NCBI RefSeq assembly: GCF_006716065.1
Contig: NZ_VFOL01000001.1
Location: 1,922,001 to 1,986,000, forward strand
Source of the DNA: Salinispora arenicola
GTDB taxonomy: Bacteria; Actinomycetota; Actinomycetes; Mycobacteriales; Micromonosporaceae
Direction of reading: 5' to 3'
Length of the DNA: 64,000 bases
Positions 7,952 to 16,040 of the stretch are shown here, in pieces. Positions within the stretch are counted from its first letter, which is position 1; each line of letters begins with the position of its first letter. Position numbers and translations under genes: made by a program. A model generated the notes under the pieces. The model did no database searches. It saw only the letters and a list, made by a program, of their open reading frames with translations, and had not been told where the DNA came from.

Positions 7952-9310
7952 ATGTCCAACTCGTTGACCTTCACCGACCTCGGCGTGCCCGACACGCTCG
8001 ACCGCCTACTGTCCGCAGCCGGGGTGGAACGCCCGTTCCCGATCCAGGCCGCGACCCTGCCCGACGCACTCGCCGGGCGGGACGTGCTCGGCCGGGGCCG
8101 TACCGGTTCGGGTAAGACCTATGCCTTCGTGCTGGCGGTACTGACCCGACTGGCCGCCTCTGCGACGTCACGGCGGGCCGGACGCCCGCGGGCGCTGATC
8201 CTCGTGCCAACCCGGGAACTGGCAACTCAGATCGACAGTGTGATGGCACCGTTGGCGCGGGCGCTGTCCCTACGCACGATGGTGGTCTTCGGTGGCGTCG
8301 CTGCCCGACCGCAGATCACCGGGCTGCGCGCCGGAGTCGATGTCCTGGTGGCCTGCCCGGGCCGGCTGGCCGACCACGTTCAGGCCGGTAACGCACACCT
8401 GGACGCCGTTGAGATCACCGTGCTCGACGAGGCCGACCACATGGCCGACCTCGGCTTCCTGCCCACCGTACGGCGCCTGTTGGAACGGACCCCCCACCGC
8501 GGTCAGCGTCTGTTGTTCTCCGCCACCCTGGACTCCGGAGTCGACGTCCTGGTGCGGCGGTTCCTCACCAACCCGGTCACACACAGCGTCGACTCGACCC
8601 TGTCACCGGTTGCCGCGATGACGCACCACATTCTGCACGTACACGCCGACGACCGGTTCGCCGTGCTGGTCGAGCTGACGGCCGCACCAAGCCGCACCGT
8701 CGTGTTCACCCGCACCAAACGGGGCGCGAGGACTCTGGCCCGCCGGCTGGCCGCAGCCGGCGTGACCGCGGTCGAACTGCATGGCAACCTGGCCCAGGGA
8801 GCGCGTACCAGGAACCTGCGGGCCTTCGCCACCGGGGAGGCGCACACGCTGGTGGCCACCGACATCGCCGCCAGGGGAATCCACATCGACGATGTGGCAC
8901 TGGTCGTACACGCCGACCCTCCGGTGGAGCACAAGGCGTACCTGCATCGCTCGGGTCGTACCGCTCGGGCTGGCGCGGACGGGACCGTCGTCACCGTGAT
9001 GACCGACGGGCAGGTAGCCGAGGTGCGCGCACTGACCCGCAAGGCGGGCATCACAGCGACCACGACCCGACTGCGCCCGGGTGACGCGCTGCTACGCGAC
9101 ATCGCGCCAGGGGCACGGAAGGTGGTGCCCCAGCCCGTACCACAGTCCCCCGCCGCCGGACGGCACGAGGCGCGGCCGGCCCATGGAGGCCGGGGACAGC
9201 GGGGCGACACACCGGCGCAAAACTCCTCGAGACGTTCCGTGTCGACGCGATCCGGTGCGGCGGCCTTCTCTGCCCGGGCTCGTTCGGGCGGTCGCCGCAC
9301 GGGACGCTAG
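7952..9310 (+). CDS. DEAD/DEAH-box ATP-dependent RNA helicase
   Basis: 452-aa RNA helicase with all core motifs in order: Q-motif region (FTDLGV...PFPIQ), Walker A GRTGSGKT, Ia PTRELATQ, II DEAD, III SAT, and domain 2 motifs through VI HRSGRTARAG. The C-terminal ~75 residues are arginine/serine/glycine-rich and disordered, typical of RNA-binding tails in RhlE-like actinobacterial helicases. Start set at ATG 7952 (MSNSLTFTDLGV); an upstream ATG at 7922 adds 10 basic residues. Likely role in RNA unwinding in the cold or during ribosome assembly. Confidence 0.93.
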   Translation: MSNSLTFTDLGVPDTLDRLLSAAGVERPFPIQAATLPDALAGRDVLGRGRTGSGKTYAFVLAVLTRLAASATSRRAGRPRALILVPTRELATQIDSVMAPLARALSLRTMVVFGGVAARPQITGLRAGVDVLVACPGRLADHVQAGNAHLDAVEITVLDEADHMADLGFLPTVRRLLERTPHRGQRLLFSATLDSGVDVLVRRFLTNPVTHSVDSTLSPVAAMTHHILHVHADDRFAVLVELTAAPSRTVVFTRTKRGARTLARRLAAAGVTAVELHGNLAQGARTRNLRAFATGEAHTLVATDIAARGIHIDDVALVVHADPPVEHKAYLHRSGRTARAGADGTVVTVMTDGQVAEVRALTRKAGITATTTRLRPGDALLRDIAPGARKVVPQPVPQSPAAGRHEARPAHGGRGQRGDTPAQNSSRRSVSTRSGAAAFSARARSGGRRTGR

Positions 9311-9442
9311 TGCTGTCCGGCGTGGCGGCGCGGTACCAGGCGTGGCGACAGCAGCGGACCCGGCAGCAAGGATCCGGGATGTGGTGGGCATGCGGGCGGC
9401 GGCTGCCGGCCCGCGGTGACCCGTCACCGGGCGCAGTGGCAG

Positions 9443-9448
9443 TAGGCT
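9443..9448 (+). promoter_or_regulatory. -10 box of leaderless VOC gene
   Basis: TAGGCT ends 6 nt before the GTG start at 9455, and no Shine-Dalgarno is present. This spacing places the transcription start on or next to the start codon, the standard actinobacterial leaderless arrangement. Confidence 0.5.
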
Positions 9449-9454
9449 ACCGGC

Positions 9455-9871
9455 GTGTGGATCGGAACGGTCACGATCGTGGTACCGGACTACGACGAAG
9501 CCATCGAGTTCTTCACGGAAAGCCTGGGGTTCGACCTCGTCGAGGACTCCCCGTCACTGACCGATGACGGTCGCCCCAAACGGTGGGTCGTCGTCCGGCC
9601 CCCCGGTGCCGAGACCGGCATCCTGCTCGCCCAAGCGGACGGGGAGCGGGAACGGAGGGCGGTCGGCGACCAGGTCGCGGGCCGGGTGGGTTTCTTCCTG
9701 AGAGTGGACGACTTCGCGCAGGCGTACTCTCGGATGCGGAGGGCGGGGGTGCGCTTCGTCACCGAGCCCCGGACCGAACCCTATGGGCAGGTCGCTGTCT
9801 TCCTCGACGTCGCCGGCAACCAGTGGGATCTGCTCGGCCCGGCTGACCGCGCATCCGGCGACGCTTCGTGA
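9455..9871 (+). CDS. VOC family protein (glyoxalase/bleomycin-resistance fold)
   Basis: 138-aa single-domain VOC protein. Two beta-alpha-beta-beta-beta modules are visible: WIGTVTIVVPDYDEAIEFFTESLGF and VGFFLRVDDFAQAYSRMRRAGVRF, ending with AVFLDVAGNQWDLLGP, which normally carries a metal-ligand acidic residue. Substrate unknown; many such proteins are dioxygenase-like or drug-sequestering. GTG 9455 with a -10 box 6 nt upstream suggests a leaderless mRNA. Confidence 0.88.
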   Translation: MWIGTVTIVVPDYDEAIEFFTESLGFDLVEDSPSLTDDGRPKRWVVVRPPGAETGILLAQADGERERRAVGDQVAGRVGFFLRVDDFAQAYSRMRRAGVRFVTEPRTEPYGQVAVFLDVAGNQWDLLGPADRASGDAS

Positions 9872-9943
9872 ACGACCAGGTCACCGCCATTGCACCCGTG
9901 GCGTCGGACAAGGTCGCGCGTCCTCGGGCATCCTCGCCGTAGG

Positions 9944-9949
9944 TATGCT
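9944..9949 (+). promoter_or_regulatory. -10 box of leaderless AraC-family gene
   Basis: TATGCT ends exactly 6 nt before GTG 9956, with no ribosome-binding site. It matches the arrangement of the preceding VOC gene. Confidence 0.5.
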
Positions 9950-9955
9950 TCCGTC

Positions 9956-10663
9956 GTGGGTCTGCGGTTCGACACGCGCGAGTCCGACTCGCGATGGATC
10001 GACACCGTATGGACCTGCACGAGCGAGCAGGTCGCGGAGATGACCTCCGTCGCGACGGCGTGTTGGGGCCTGGTGTTCCACGAGCGCGACGGCCAGGCCT
10101 ACGCGGGCATCACCGGGCCCGAGACCAAGACCGGCACAGCGCCGGTGCCGGAGGACGCCAGCTTCGTGGGCATCGAGTTCGCAGTGGGTACGTCGCTGCG
10201 ACCCGTGCCTCCGTCGCTACTGGTTGACGGGGGAGTCGAGCTCGAGGCCGACCGCGGGGCCTTCCGGCTGGATGGCGTCCAGTGGGCCACGCCCAGCCCC
10301 GACGACGCGGAGGCATTGGTCGAGCGTCTCGTTCGCGCGGGAGTCCTGATCCGTGACCCGCTCGTCGCACACATCCGCCTGGGCCACTGCCCAGAGGTCA
10401 CGGCACGCACCGTCGAACGCCGGTTCCGAGCGGCGACCGGGCTCGCGCAAGGCGCTGTACGGCAGATCGAACGGGCGCGTGCGACGGCGAGGTTACTGGC
10501 CGGCGGTCTCCCGGTCGCCGGCGTTGTCTCCCGGCTCGAGTACTTCGACGAGCCCCATCTGGCCCGTGCGCTGCGTCGGTATGTCGGCCGCACGGCGCGG
10601 CAGCTCGGTGCGGGCGCAGGCGGCGCGATCGGCCTGGACCTGAATCATCCGTCGACGTCGTAG
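9956..10663 (+). CDS. AraC-family helix-turn-helix regulator
   Basis: 235-aa protein. The N-terminal ~120 residues form a sensor-like region (GLRFDTRESDSRWIDTVWTCTSEQV), and the C-terminal half an AraC-type double helix-turn-helix: TARTVERRFRAATGLAQGAVRQIERARATARLL and VAGVVSRLEYFDEPHLARALRRYVGRTARQL. The GTG start is set by the leaderless -10. Its 3' end overlaps the convergent reductase gene by 19 bp. It probably controls a neighbour, perhaps that reductase. Confidence 0.85.
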   Translation: MGLRFDTRESDSRWIDTVWTCTSEQVAEMTSVATACWGLVFHERDGQAYAGITGPETKTGTAPVPEDASFVGIEFAVGTSLRPVPPSLLVDGGVELEADRGAFRLDGVQWATPSPDDAEALVERLVRAGVLIRDPLVAHIRLGHCPEVTARTVERRFRAATGLAQGAVRQIERARATARLLAGGLPVAGVVSRLEYFDEPHLARALRRYVGRTARQLGAGAGGAIGLDLNHPSTS

Positions 10664-11223
10664 ATCAGCTTGACCACACCATTCGGGTAGGAAGCGGATT
10701 CGCGCAGGCTCAGCGCGTGTTTGTCCTGGTCCGCCTCGCTGAACAGGCGCTTTCCGGCGCCGAGCAGCACGGGAAAGACGAGAAGGTGGTAACGGTCGAT
10801 CAGGCGGGCGTCGGACATTCGCCGGGCGAGTTCCGCGCTGCCATGAATGAAGATCGCACCACCGACACTTTTCTTGAGCTCGATGACGTCGTCGGTCGAG
10901 CGAAGGATCGTCGTCGGGCCCCACCCCTCGACGAGGGCGTCGTCCGACAGCGTGGTCGATACCACGTACTTGGGCAGATCCTTGTAGTCGGCGTGATCGT
11001 CCGAGTCACGCCAGGTCGGGGCGAAAGCCGTGTAGCTGTGGCGGCCGAACATCAACGCCGTAGTGTCCTCGAGTTCCTCGCCCTTGAGCGAGAATGCCTC
11101 GGGCAGGAACTCGATGTCCTTGAACACCCAACCGCCGCTGCGGTGGTCCTCGCCCGGTCCACCGCCCGGGGAGTCCACGACGCCGTCAAGCGACACGAAC
11201 CCGGTATAGACCAGTTCACGCAT
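10645..11223 (-). CDS. Dihydrofolate reductase family protein (RibD C-terminal-like)
   Basis: 192-aa protein of the RibD_C/DHFR-like superfamily, NAD(P)H-dependent reductases common in actinomycetes. Seen: MRELVYTGFVSLDGVVDSPGG (strand A and the SLDG loop), ALMFGRHSYTAFAPTW, LPKYVVSTTL, IFIHGSAELARRM and VLLGAGKRLF. ATG 11223 follows AAGGGAGAA. It overlaps the convergent AraC-family gene at the 3' end. Physiological substrate is unknown; not a true folate enzyme. Confidence 0.9.
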   Translation of the reverse strand: MRELVYTGFVSLDGVVDSPGGGPGEDHRSGGWVFKDIEFLPEAFSLKGEELEDTTALMFGRHSYTAFAPTWRDSDDHADYKDLPKYVVSTTLSDDALVEGWGPTTILRSTDDVIELKKSVGGAIFIHGSAELARRMSDARLIDRYHLLVFPVLLGAGKRLFSEADQDKHALSLRESASYPNGVVKLIYDVDG

Positions 11224-11417
11224 CCGCTGTTCTCCCTTGGTCAGGCGACGAGGTCGCCGCATACGGTGGCAGGAGGGCCGCAACACACCGCCGGTCTACC
11301 GCAGCGGGCGCGCGCTCAGGCTACGGGCACCCGCCACAGTCGTCTTGTACGGAAACGACAGCACGCCGCCGACAGCGCCGTCACTCGGCGGGGCTTGATG
11401 CCGGTCGTGGAACTCGC

Positions 11418-11906
11418 CTATTGGGGCACGATCCGTCGGATGGCAGCGATTCTATCGGTCCATGCAGATAGTTCGCTCGTCTGCACCACGTCGCCGGTCT
11501 CGGGCGCTTGCACTATCAGCCCGGACCCGATGGCCATACCCACGTGTCTGGGTCGGGCGACGGTGCCCTCGCTGCCCGGAATGAAGATCAGGTCACCGGG
11601 TCGAATGGCAGTCGCGTCGCTCACGGCGGTACCGGCGTGGACCTGGTCGCGGGTGGTGCGGGGTAGCTGGAAGCCGGCCGCCCCGTACGCCTTCTGCATC
11701 AGCGACGAACAGTCGCACTGACGCGCGGCTTCACCGGAGTGCGGGGAGGTGCAGTCGCCGCCGAACACATAGGGCGTACCCACCTGTGCGAGCGCCCATC
11801 GAACAGCCACGATCACTGGCGTCGGGGTGTGGTCCGGCAGGGTGAAACCCGGCGGGATTGTAGGAGGGTCCCCGCCCGGCCGACCAACTCCTCCGTCACC
11901 ACCCAT
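11418..11906 (-). CDS. NlpC/P60 (C40) peptidase, apparently lacking an export signal
   Basis: 162-aa cell-wall hydrolase domain cleaving peptidoglycan stem peptides. Catalytic Cys66 (CDCSSLMQ) and His121 (RPRHVGMAIG) are present, and the fold is complete to IRRIVPQ. Its subtype, with PGFTLPDHTPTPVIVAVRWALAQVGTPYVFGGDC, resembles C40 enzymes encoded on actinobacterial conjugative elements, which usually have a longer N-terminal membrane part. Here the frame opens with a glycine-rich stretch and no signal peptide, so the 5' end may be lost. No conjugation genes are nearby. Confidence 0.82.
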   Translation of the reverse strand: MGGDGGVGRPGGDPPTIPPGFTLPDHTPTPVIVAVRWALAQVGTPYVFGGDCTSPHSGEAARQCDCSSLMQKAYGAAGFQLPRTTRDQVHAGTAVSDATAIRPGDLIFIPGSEGTVARPRHVGMAIGSGLIVQAPETGDVVQTSELSAWTDRIAAIRRIVPQ

Positions 11907-12058
11907 GACCTGGTCAGTCTACGGCGCAGCGAACGCCCTCACCCGGGTTCTGTGTGCGGCGTAGACCTCCGGGAGGGCGCGGTGCCGCAATGTTGCGTGG
12001 CGGCCGGCAGGGCGTGAGCTGCCATCGTGAACCGCGTGGAGTCGCTCGAGCCGCACGG

Positions 12059-12760
12059 TCAGTGCGTGTGCGCGGCCCACCACGCCGACCACTGCTCGGA
12101 GAGCCGGCCGAACGCGACGTCGTCGAGGTCGTAGGTGCTGAGGATGGCCATCGCGTTGCCCGTCGGGTCGACCTGCGACGGAGTGGTCCCCGCCAGTATC
12201 AGCAGCCCTGGCCCCCAGGCGTCGACGGTCAGACCGAGTTGGTGGGCCGAACGGAACCACACCTCGCCGGTCGCCTCGCCGCCCGCGATGGTGGCGGCGT
12301 AGGCGATTCCCGCGGACGCCGCCGCGATGTCGCCGAGGCCGAGTCGGTCAGCGACCGTGCCGGAGTGGACGTGCCGGTCGGCGAAGTAGAGCGTGCGACG
12401 CGTAGCGGTTGGGTCATGGGCGAGCAGGAAGCGTAGCTGTTGTAGGAACGACGTCCAGCCCTCGGTGACATCGTCGTAGTAGGCGTCCCAGTCCGGGTCA
12501 CCGGACAGGGGTGCCCGGGTGAGGGTGACGGACACGCCGCTGGGCAGCGCGTGCACCTCGAATCGGTCGCCACCGTTCGCGACGAGCATGTGCGCCTGGT
12601 CGTCCACGGTGACGTCGGTGAAGTAGATGGACTCGATCTCCTGGGTGATCTCGTCGGTGTCCCAGCCGTGCCACCGATGGATGGTCGCCGTGTCCCGCAA
12701 CGCCTGCCACGCGGCGTCAACGGTGGCGTCGACCGTGATCTCGATCTTCGGGGTGCTCAT
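12059..12760 (-). CDS. SRPBCC (AHSA1/START-like) domain protein
   Basis: 233-aa protein of the START/Bet v1-like superfamily: KIEITVDATVDAAWQALRDTATIHRWHGWD opens the fold, and DDVTEGWTSFLQQLRFLL forms the long C-terminal helix of the domain; about 90 extra residues follow. ATG 12760 overlaps the upstream ArsR stop (ATGA), so the two are translationally coupled. ArsR-SRPBCC pairs are a common actinobacterial arrangement in which the regulator controls the pair. Ligand unknown. Confidence 0.88.
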   Translation of the reverse strand: MSTPKIEITVDATVDAAWQALRDTATIHRWHGWDTDEITQEIESIYFTDVTVDDQAHMLVANGGDRFEVHALPSGVSVTLTRAPLSGDPDWDAYYDDVTEGWTSFLQQLRFLLAHDPTATRRTLYFADRHVHSGTVADRLGLGDIAAASAGIAYAATIAGGEATGEVWFRSAHQLGLTVDAWGPGLLILAGTTPSQVDPTGNAMAILSTYDLDDVAFGRLSEQWSAWWAAHTH

Positions 12761-13359
12761 TGGTCCGCTGGTACCTCCGCTGTCGGTGCCGGATACCCGG
12801 CGGCGACCATTCGGTACGCCCGGCCGCCCTCGGTGTCGTACGTGGCCGCGGTCCGTGCGATGAGCTCGGTGAGCTCCTCGGTGAATCGGTGCACCGCGGC
12901 CGGGTCGGCGAACCGTACGTCCGCCTCGATCGTGAAGGTGAGCAGGCGCTTGCCGTGCTCGTCGGCCCTGACCTGCATCCGGGCGACGTCCCGCACCGCA
13001 GCGGCTGCGACCCCGACGAGGTGCTCGGCCGCGTGCTGGTCGGCGAGAGCGCCGTCGGGCTCGGGCGTGGTCTCGTCCGTATGCATCAGGGTCGGGTTGA
13101 CGACGATGGCGCCTGGCTTGGCGCGCATGATCCGCTCCGTGCAGCCCCGCCGCTGCCGCTCCTCGACCAGCTCGATGAGGCCGACCGCCTCGAGCGCCCG
13201 CAGGTGGTAGTTCACCCGCTGACGGGGGATGCGCAGGCTCGTCGCGAGCTGCGTCGCCGAGGCAGGCACCCGCAGCCTGACGAGCAGTTGCCTGCGTAGT
13301 GGCGACAGCGCGACGGCCACCCGCTCGGGCTCGTCGACGTAGTTGATGCCGGCGGTCAT
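12757..13359 (-). CDS. ArsR-type winged-helix regulator
   Basis: 200-aa protein. N-terminal winged helix: LSPLRRQLLVRLRVPASATQLATSLRIPRQRVNYHLRALEAVGLIELVEERQRRGCTERI. The C-terminal ~110 residues form a separate helical/ligand region. There is no paired-cysteine metal site. ATG 13359 sits about 7 nt from the -10-like GACGAT on the minus strand, consistent with leaderless expression. A perfect inverted repeat at 13381-13396 overlaps the -35, suggesting autorepression. Coupled to the SRPBCC gene. Confidence 0.85.
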   Translation of the reverse strand: MTAGINYVDEPERVAVALSPLRRQLLVRLRVPASATQLATSLRIPRQRVNYHLRALEAVGLIELVEERQRRGCTERIMRAKPGAIVVNPTLMHTDETTPEPDGALADQHAAEHLVGVAAAAVRDVARMQVRADEHGKRLLTFTIEADVRFADPAAVHRFTEELTELIARTAATYDTEGGRAYRMVAAGYPAPTAEVPADQ

Positions 13360-13365
13360 CGCCCG

Positions 13366-13396
13366 ATCGTCCAATAGACAAATTGAGCTGTCAATT
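13366..13396 (-). promoter_or_regulatory. ArsR promoter and operator
   Basis: On the minus strand, TTGACA (-35, 13394-13389) and GACGAT (-10, 13371-13366) are 17 bp apart, placing the transcription start at about the ATG (13359). The inverted repeat AATTGA-GCTG-TCAATT (13381-13396) overlaps the -35, the natural place for a self-repressor to bind. Confidence 0.6.
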
Positions 13397-13441
13397 CGGG
13401 TGTGAAACCGGTCGTGGTCGGCGAGAGGCTTCGTTCTCGCG

Positions 13442-13700
13442 GCTGAGCGGTTGACCCGGGCCGAGATCGATGTCCTCGGGGCATTGCGCGGATCAGGTGC
13501 GCTACGGCCCCGACAGCTGTCGAAGCGGCTGTTGCTCACGACCGGAGGGCTGAGCACTGTGCTTCGCAAGCCTGAATCGGCAGAACTGGTTCCCGGGTCG
13601 CTGGCCCTCGGACAGGCGCGGCCACAACGTGCAATTGACGCCCGAGGGTGCCGCCGTTGCCGGCACTGCGGCTGCCCAGAGCGTGCGCTGCATGACGCAC
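13442..13700 (+). pseudogene. MarR-family regulator remnant, frameshifted
   Basis: The first part reads ERLTRAEIDVLGALRGSGALRP, then QLSKRLLLTTGGLSTVLRK, the DNA-recognition half of a MarR protein. After about 13600 the similarity jumps to another frame: SDRRGHNVQLTPEGAAVAGTAAAQ, the MarR wing and following helix. The frame change and loss of the C-terminal dimerisation helices make it non-functional. It starts ~80 bp from the divergent ArsR gene and does not reach the next gene. Confidence 0.65.
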
Positions 13701-13790
13701 TCTCGGCAGGGGCAGGTGTCGGTCGACTTGCACTTGATCTTGGTGTGGGTGACCAGCGTTCATGACAGGGGCCCCTGCCAGGATGCGTTC

Positions 13791-14168
13791 ATGGAGCCCA
13801 AAAACATCGTTCAAGAGTTGTGGGATCGCATGCAAGCTCGTGACTGGTCGGGGCTGGGCGAGCTGCTGGCCGACGACCTGGTGGTGGAGTGGCCAGCCAG
13901 CGCCGAGCGGATCGTGGGTCGCGAAAACTACGTGACGATCAACGTGGAGTATCCGGAGGGATGGGCGATCAACGTGCTTCGCATCGTCGAGGACGGCGAG
14001 GTGGTGGTGTCCGAGGTGGAAGTCCCTCACGGCACGAGGGGTATCTTTCGGGTGGCGTCGTTCTGGACGGTGCGGGACGGGCACATCGTCGACGGTCGGG
14101 AATACTGGACGTGCTTGGGTTCAGCTGCCCCGCCGCAGTGGCGGGCAGCCTATGTGCAGCGGGTGTGA
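13791..14168 (+). CDS. SnoaL-like / nuclear transport factor 2-fold protein
   Basis: 125-aa single-domain protein: NIVQELWDRMQARDWSGLGELLADDLVVEWPASAERIVGR forms the two N-terminal helices and first strand, followed by VVVSEVEVPHG and FRVASFWTVRDGHIVDGREYWT. This alpha+beta cone fold hosts isomerases, hydratases or ligand-binding proteins; function here is unknown. ATG 13791 is chosen because the upstream extension is the MarR remnant read in the same frame. Confidence 0.85.
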   Translation: MEPKNIVQELWDRMQARDWSGLGELLADDLVVEWPASAERIVGRENYVTINVEYPEGWAINVLRIVEDGEVVVSEVEVPHGTRGIFRVASFWTVRDGHIVDGREYWTCLGSAAPPQWRAAYVQRV

Positions 14169-14471
14169 AACCAGGCGCTGCCGCTCGAATGTGTCTGTGG
14201 CTTCGACGCAGTTCCGCGAGGCCGCCCAGCCAGCCCACCCGGCGCCGTAGGGTGGACAGCCGGCAGCGGAGCCGCTCTCAGCCGGTCCGGCCCTCGGGTT
14301 CCGCCAGCTTCCCCGACGTGACCCAGACCGTCGTCCCCGGCGAGGGTGAGGCGCGCCGTAGGCTCAAAATTCGTGTTCCACCAGGTTGGTGATCGACACC
14401 GCCCAGGAGATGTGCACCCGGCTCAGCGCGTCCGACCTTTTCGCCGGCGACGAATCCGTCCGGTAGGCATC
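14169..14471. other. Gene-poor interval
   Basis: 303 bp with no supportable gene, terminator or repeat. Open frames here are compositionally biased shadows. Confidence 0.35.
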
Positions 14472-15095
14472 ATGGCCAACGTGAATCCAAGGTCGCCACG
14501 ACCACCCGTGATCGGGTTCGACCTGGACCTGACGCTGATCGACACGCGGGAGGCGACCGCACATGCCCTGCGCACCGTCAACAAGGAGTTGGGCGAGCGC
14601 ATCGATGTCGACGCCTTCGTGTCCAGACTTGGGCCTCCCATCCGAGGCGAGCTGCGGCAGTGGGTGCCGGAGGTCAGACTCGACGCCGCGGTCGCCGCGT
14701 TCCGTGCGACCTTCACCGGCACGGGCCTGCGTTACCTGCGGCCCGGCCCCGGAGCAACGGACATCCTGCAGGCTCTGAGCAGGGCGGGTGGTCGCAGCAT
14801 CGTGATCACCTCACGTCGGCCATTCGTCGCCCGAGCCGCACTGGAGGCGACCGGGCTGCGTGCTGCGATGCTCGTCGGCGGGCTGACCGGTATCGAGAAA
14901 GCACCGGCGATGATCGGGAACGGGGTTGCCGCGTACGTCGGGGACCACGCATTGGACATGCTCGGGGCCGCAGCCGCCGGCATACCCGGCATCGGCGTGC
15001 TTACCGGCGCACATGACGAGGCCGAACTGCGTACCGCTGGTGCGTGCCTGGTCGTGTCCACCCTCACCGACCTACTCGGGATCTCTCGGTTGTGA
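14472..15095 (+). CDS. HAD-superfamily hydrolase (phosphatase-like)
   Basis: 207-aa HAD hydrolase with motif I GFDLDLTLID (nucleophile Asp17, acid/base Asp19), cap domain, motif II SIVITSRRP, motif III lysine in GIEKAPAM, and motif IV AYVGDHALDMLGA. A phosphoglycolate-phosphatase-type fold is likely; the substrate cannot be assigned. ATG 14472 starts 13 residues before motif I, as usual. The gene is followed by a hairpin and a convergent gene. Confidence 0.9.
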   Translation: MANVNPRSPRPPVIGFDLDLTLIDTREATAHALRTVNKELGERIDVDAFVSRLGPPIRGELRQWVPEVRLDAAVAAFRATFTGTGLRYLRPGPGATDILQALSRAGGRSIVITSRRPFVARAALEATGLRAAMLVGGLTGIEKAPAMIGNGVAAYVGDHALDMLGAAAAGIPGIGVLTGAHDEAELRTAGACLVVSTLTDLLGISRL

Positions 15096-15191
15096 TGGCA
15101 GGTCTCGAGCCGCACCACCACGCCTCAGGCAGCAGAAGGCGCCTGACCTGGTGTCACGCCTTCTTGATCAGCGCCTTGGATCTTCGCCTCC

Positions 15192-15210
15192 GAAGGGTTT
15201 CGAACCCTTC
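15192..15210. terminator. Hairpin between convergent genes
   Basis: GAAGGGTT (15192-15199) pairs perfectly with AACCCTTC (15203-15210) around a TCG loop, between the convergent HAD and flavin-reductase genes. On the minus strand the same bases read as a tRNA-like T-arm (AAGGG-TTCGAAA-CCCTT), but no cloverleaf surrounds it. Confidence 0.45.
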
Positions 15211-15326
15211 AATCCCGCCCGCCGAATTCGATACAGTTCGCACCCCGATTGGTCGTCATGAGATCGAGGTCATCGGGTGGGGCGAGCTGTGCAGAACAAG
15301 GGAAGATGCGGTGCGGCCCAGTGGTT

Positions 15327-15974
15327 TCAGGAAGAACTCGGATTGGCCGCGGGCGTCTCGGAGCGAAAGCTGTGGCCGAGTTGGGCGCCGAGGCCGAAGT
15401 AGTGGCGGAAGTTGTAGATCAGTGGATTCCAGGCGCTGGGGTCGACGTGGTCGGTGCCGGCCACGACGATACCGGCGTGGGCGTGCACGGCGAGGACCTG
15501 GGCTTCGACGATGAGGAAGGCGCCGCCGGTGGCGGTGTGGATCCGGCTGGTCCGGGCCTCCACCTGTAGCGGGCAGTCGGCGACCCGAGGCGGGTGTACG
15601 TGCAGTGAGTCCTGCGGGCGCAGGCCGGCGGCGGTGAACTTCGCAGGTTCGAAGCGAAACCGGTCGCGTTTGCTGGCCGGTACCGGATGCCGGCCGGTCA
15701 GCGACGCGATACGTTCGACCGCCTGCCACTGGTGGGCGGCGGGCAGGTTGATGACCATCTCGGGACGTGCGGTGAGGTTGTGGCCGCTCTGCCCGTCGGG
15801 GCCGAGGCCGAGGACGACGGTGTGGCCCAGTGCCCATGCCGACGAAATCGGTGCCAGGTTGGCACTGCCATCGTCGTTCTCGGTACTGAGCAGCACCACC
15901 GGGGTACCGAAATACAGGATCTTCGGGCTGATTGTCACGTGTGTGGCGGCAGTCGGGTCACTGAGCGTTGGCAT
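15327..15974 (-). CDS. Flavin reductase family protein
   Basis: 215-aa protein of the FMN-binding split-barrel flavin reductase-like family. Seen: KILYFGTPVVLLSTENDDGSANLAPISSAWALG, then VVLGLGPDGQSGHNLTARPEMVINLP, matching the family's FMN-binding N-terminal half. This larger variant occurs in many actinomycetes as a stand-alone enzyme. It is transcribed divergently from an ArsR gene across a 66-bp region with a perfect 14-bp palindrome, so the ArsR protein probably represses it. Confidence 0.88.
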   Translation of the reverse strand: MPTLSDPTAATHVTISPKILYFGTPVVLLSTENDDGSANLAPISSAWALGHTVVLGLGPDGQSGHNLTARPEMVINLPAAHQWQAVERIASLTGRHPVPASKRDRFRFEPAKFTAAGLRPQDSLHVHPPRVADCPLQVEARTSRIHTATGGAFLIVEAQVLAVHAHAGIVVAGTDHVDPSAWNPLIYNFRHYFGLGAQLGHSFRSETPAANPSSS

Positions 15975-15991
15975 AGGTGTCGAGGCTAGGC

Positions 15992-16020
15992 CCGAAACGT
16001 TTCGGTGGTCGCCGAAACGT
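15992..16020. promoter_or_regulatory. Divergent operator: palindrome plus half-site
   Basis: CCGAAACGTTTCGG (15992-16005) is a perfect 14-bp palindrome. A further half-site CCGAAACGT occurs at 16012-16020, exactly 20 bp downstream. Both lie between the divergent flavin reductase and ArsR genes, so they are the probable binding sites of that ArsR protein. Confidence 0.7.
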
Positions 16021-16040
16021 CGCCGTGCCATGCTCGGGCG

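Noticed and set aside
15180..15215. Possible tRNA (T-arm like sequence on the minus strand)
   Set aside because: A T-arm-like stem-loop is present but no acceptor, anticodon or D-arm can be formed around it.
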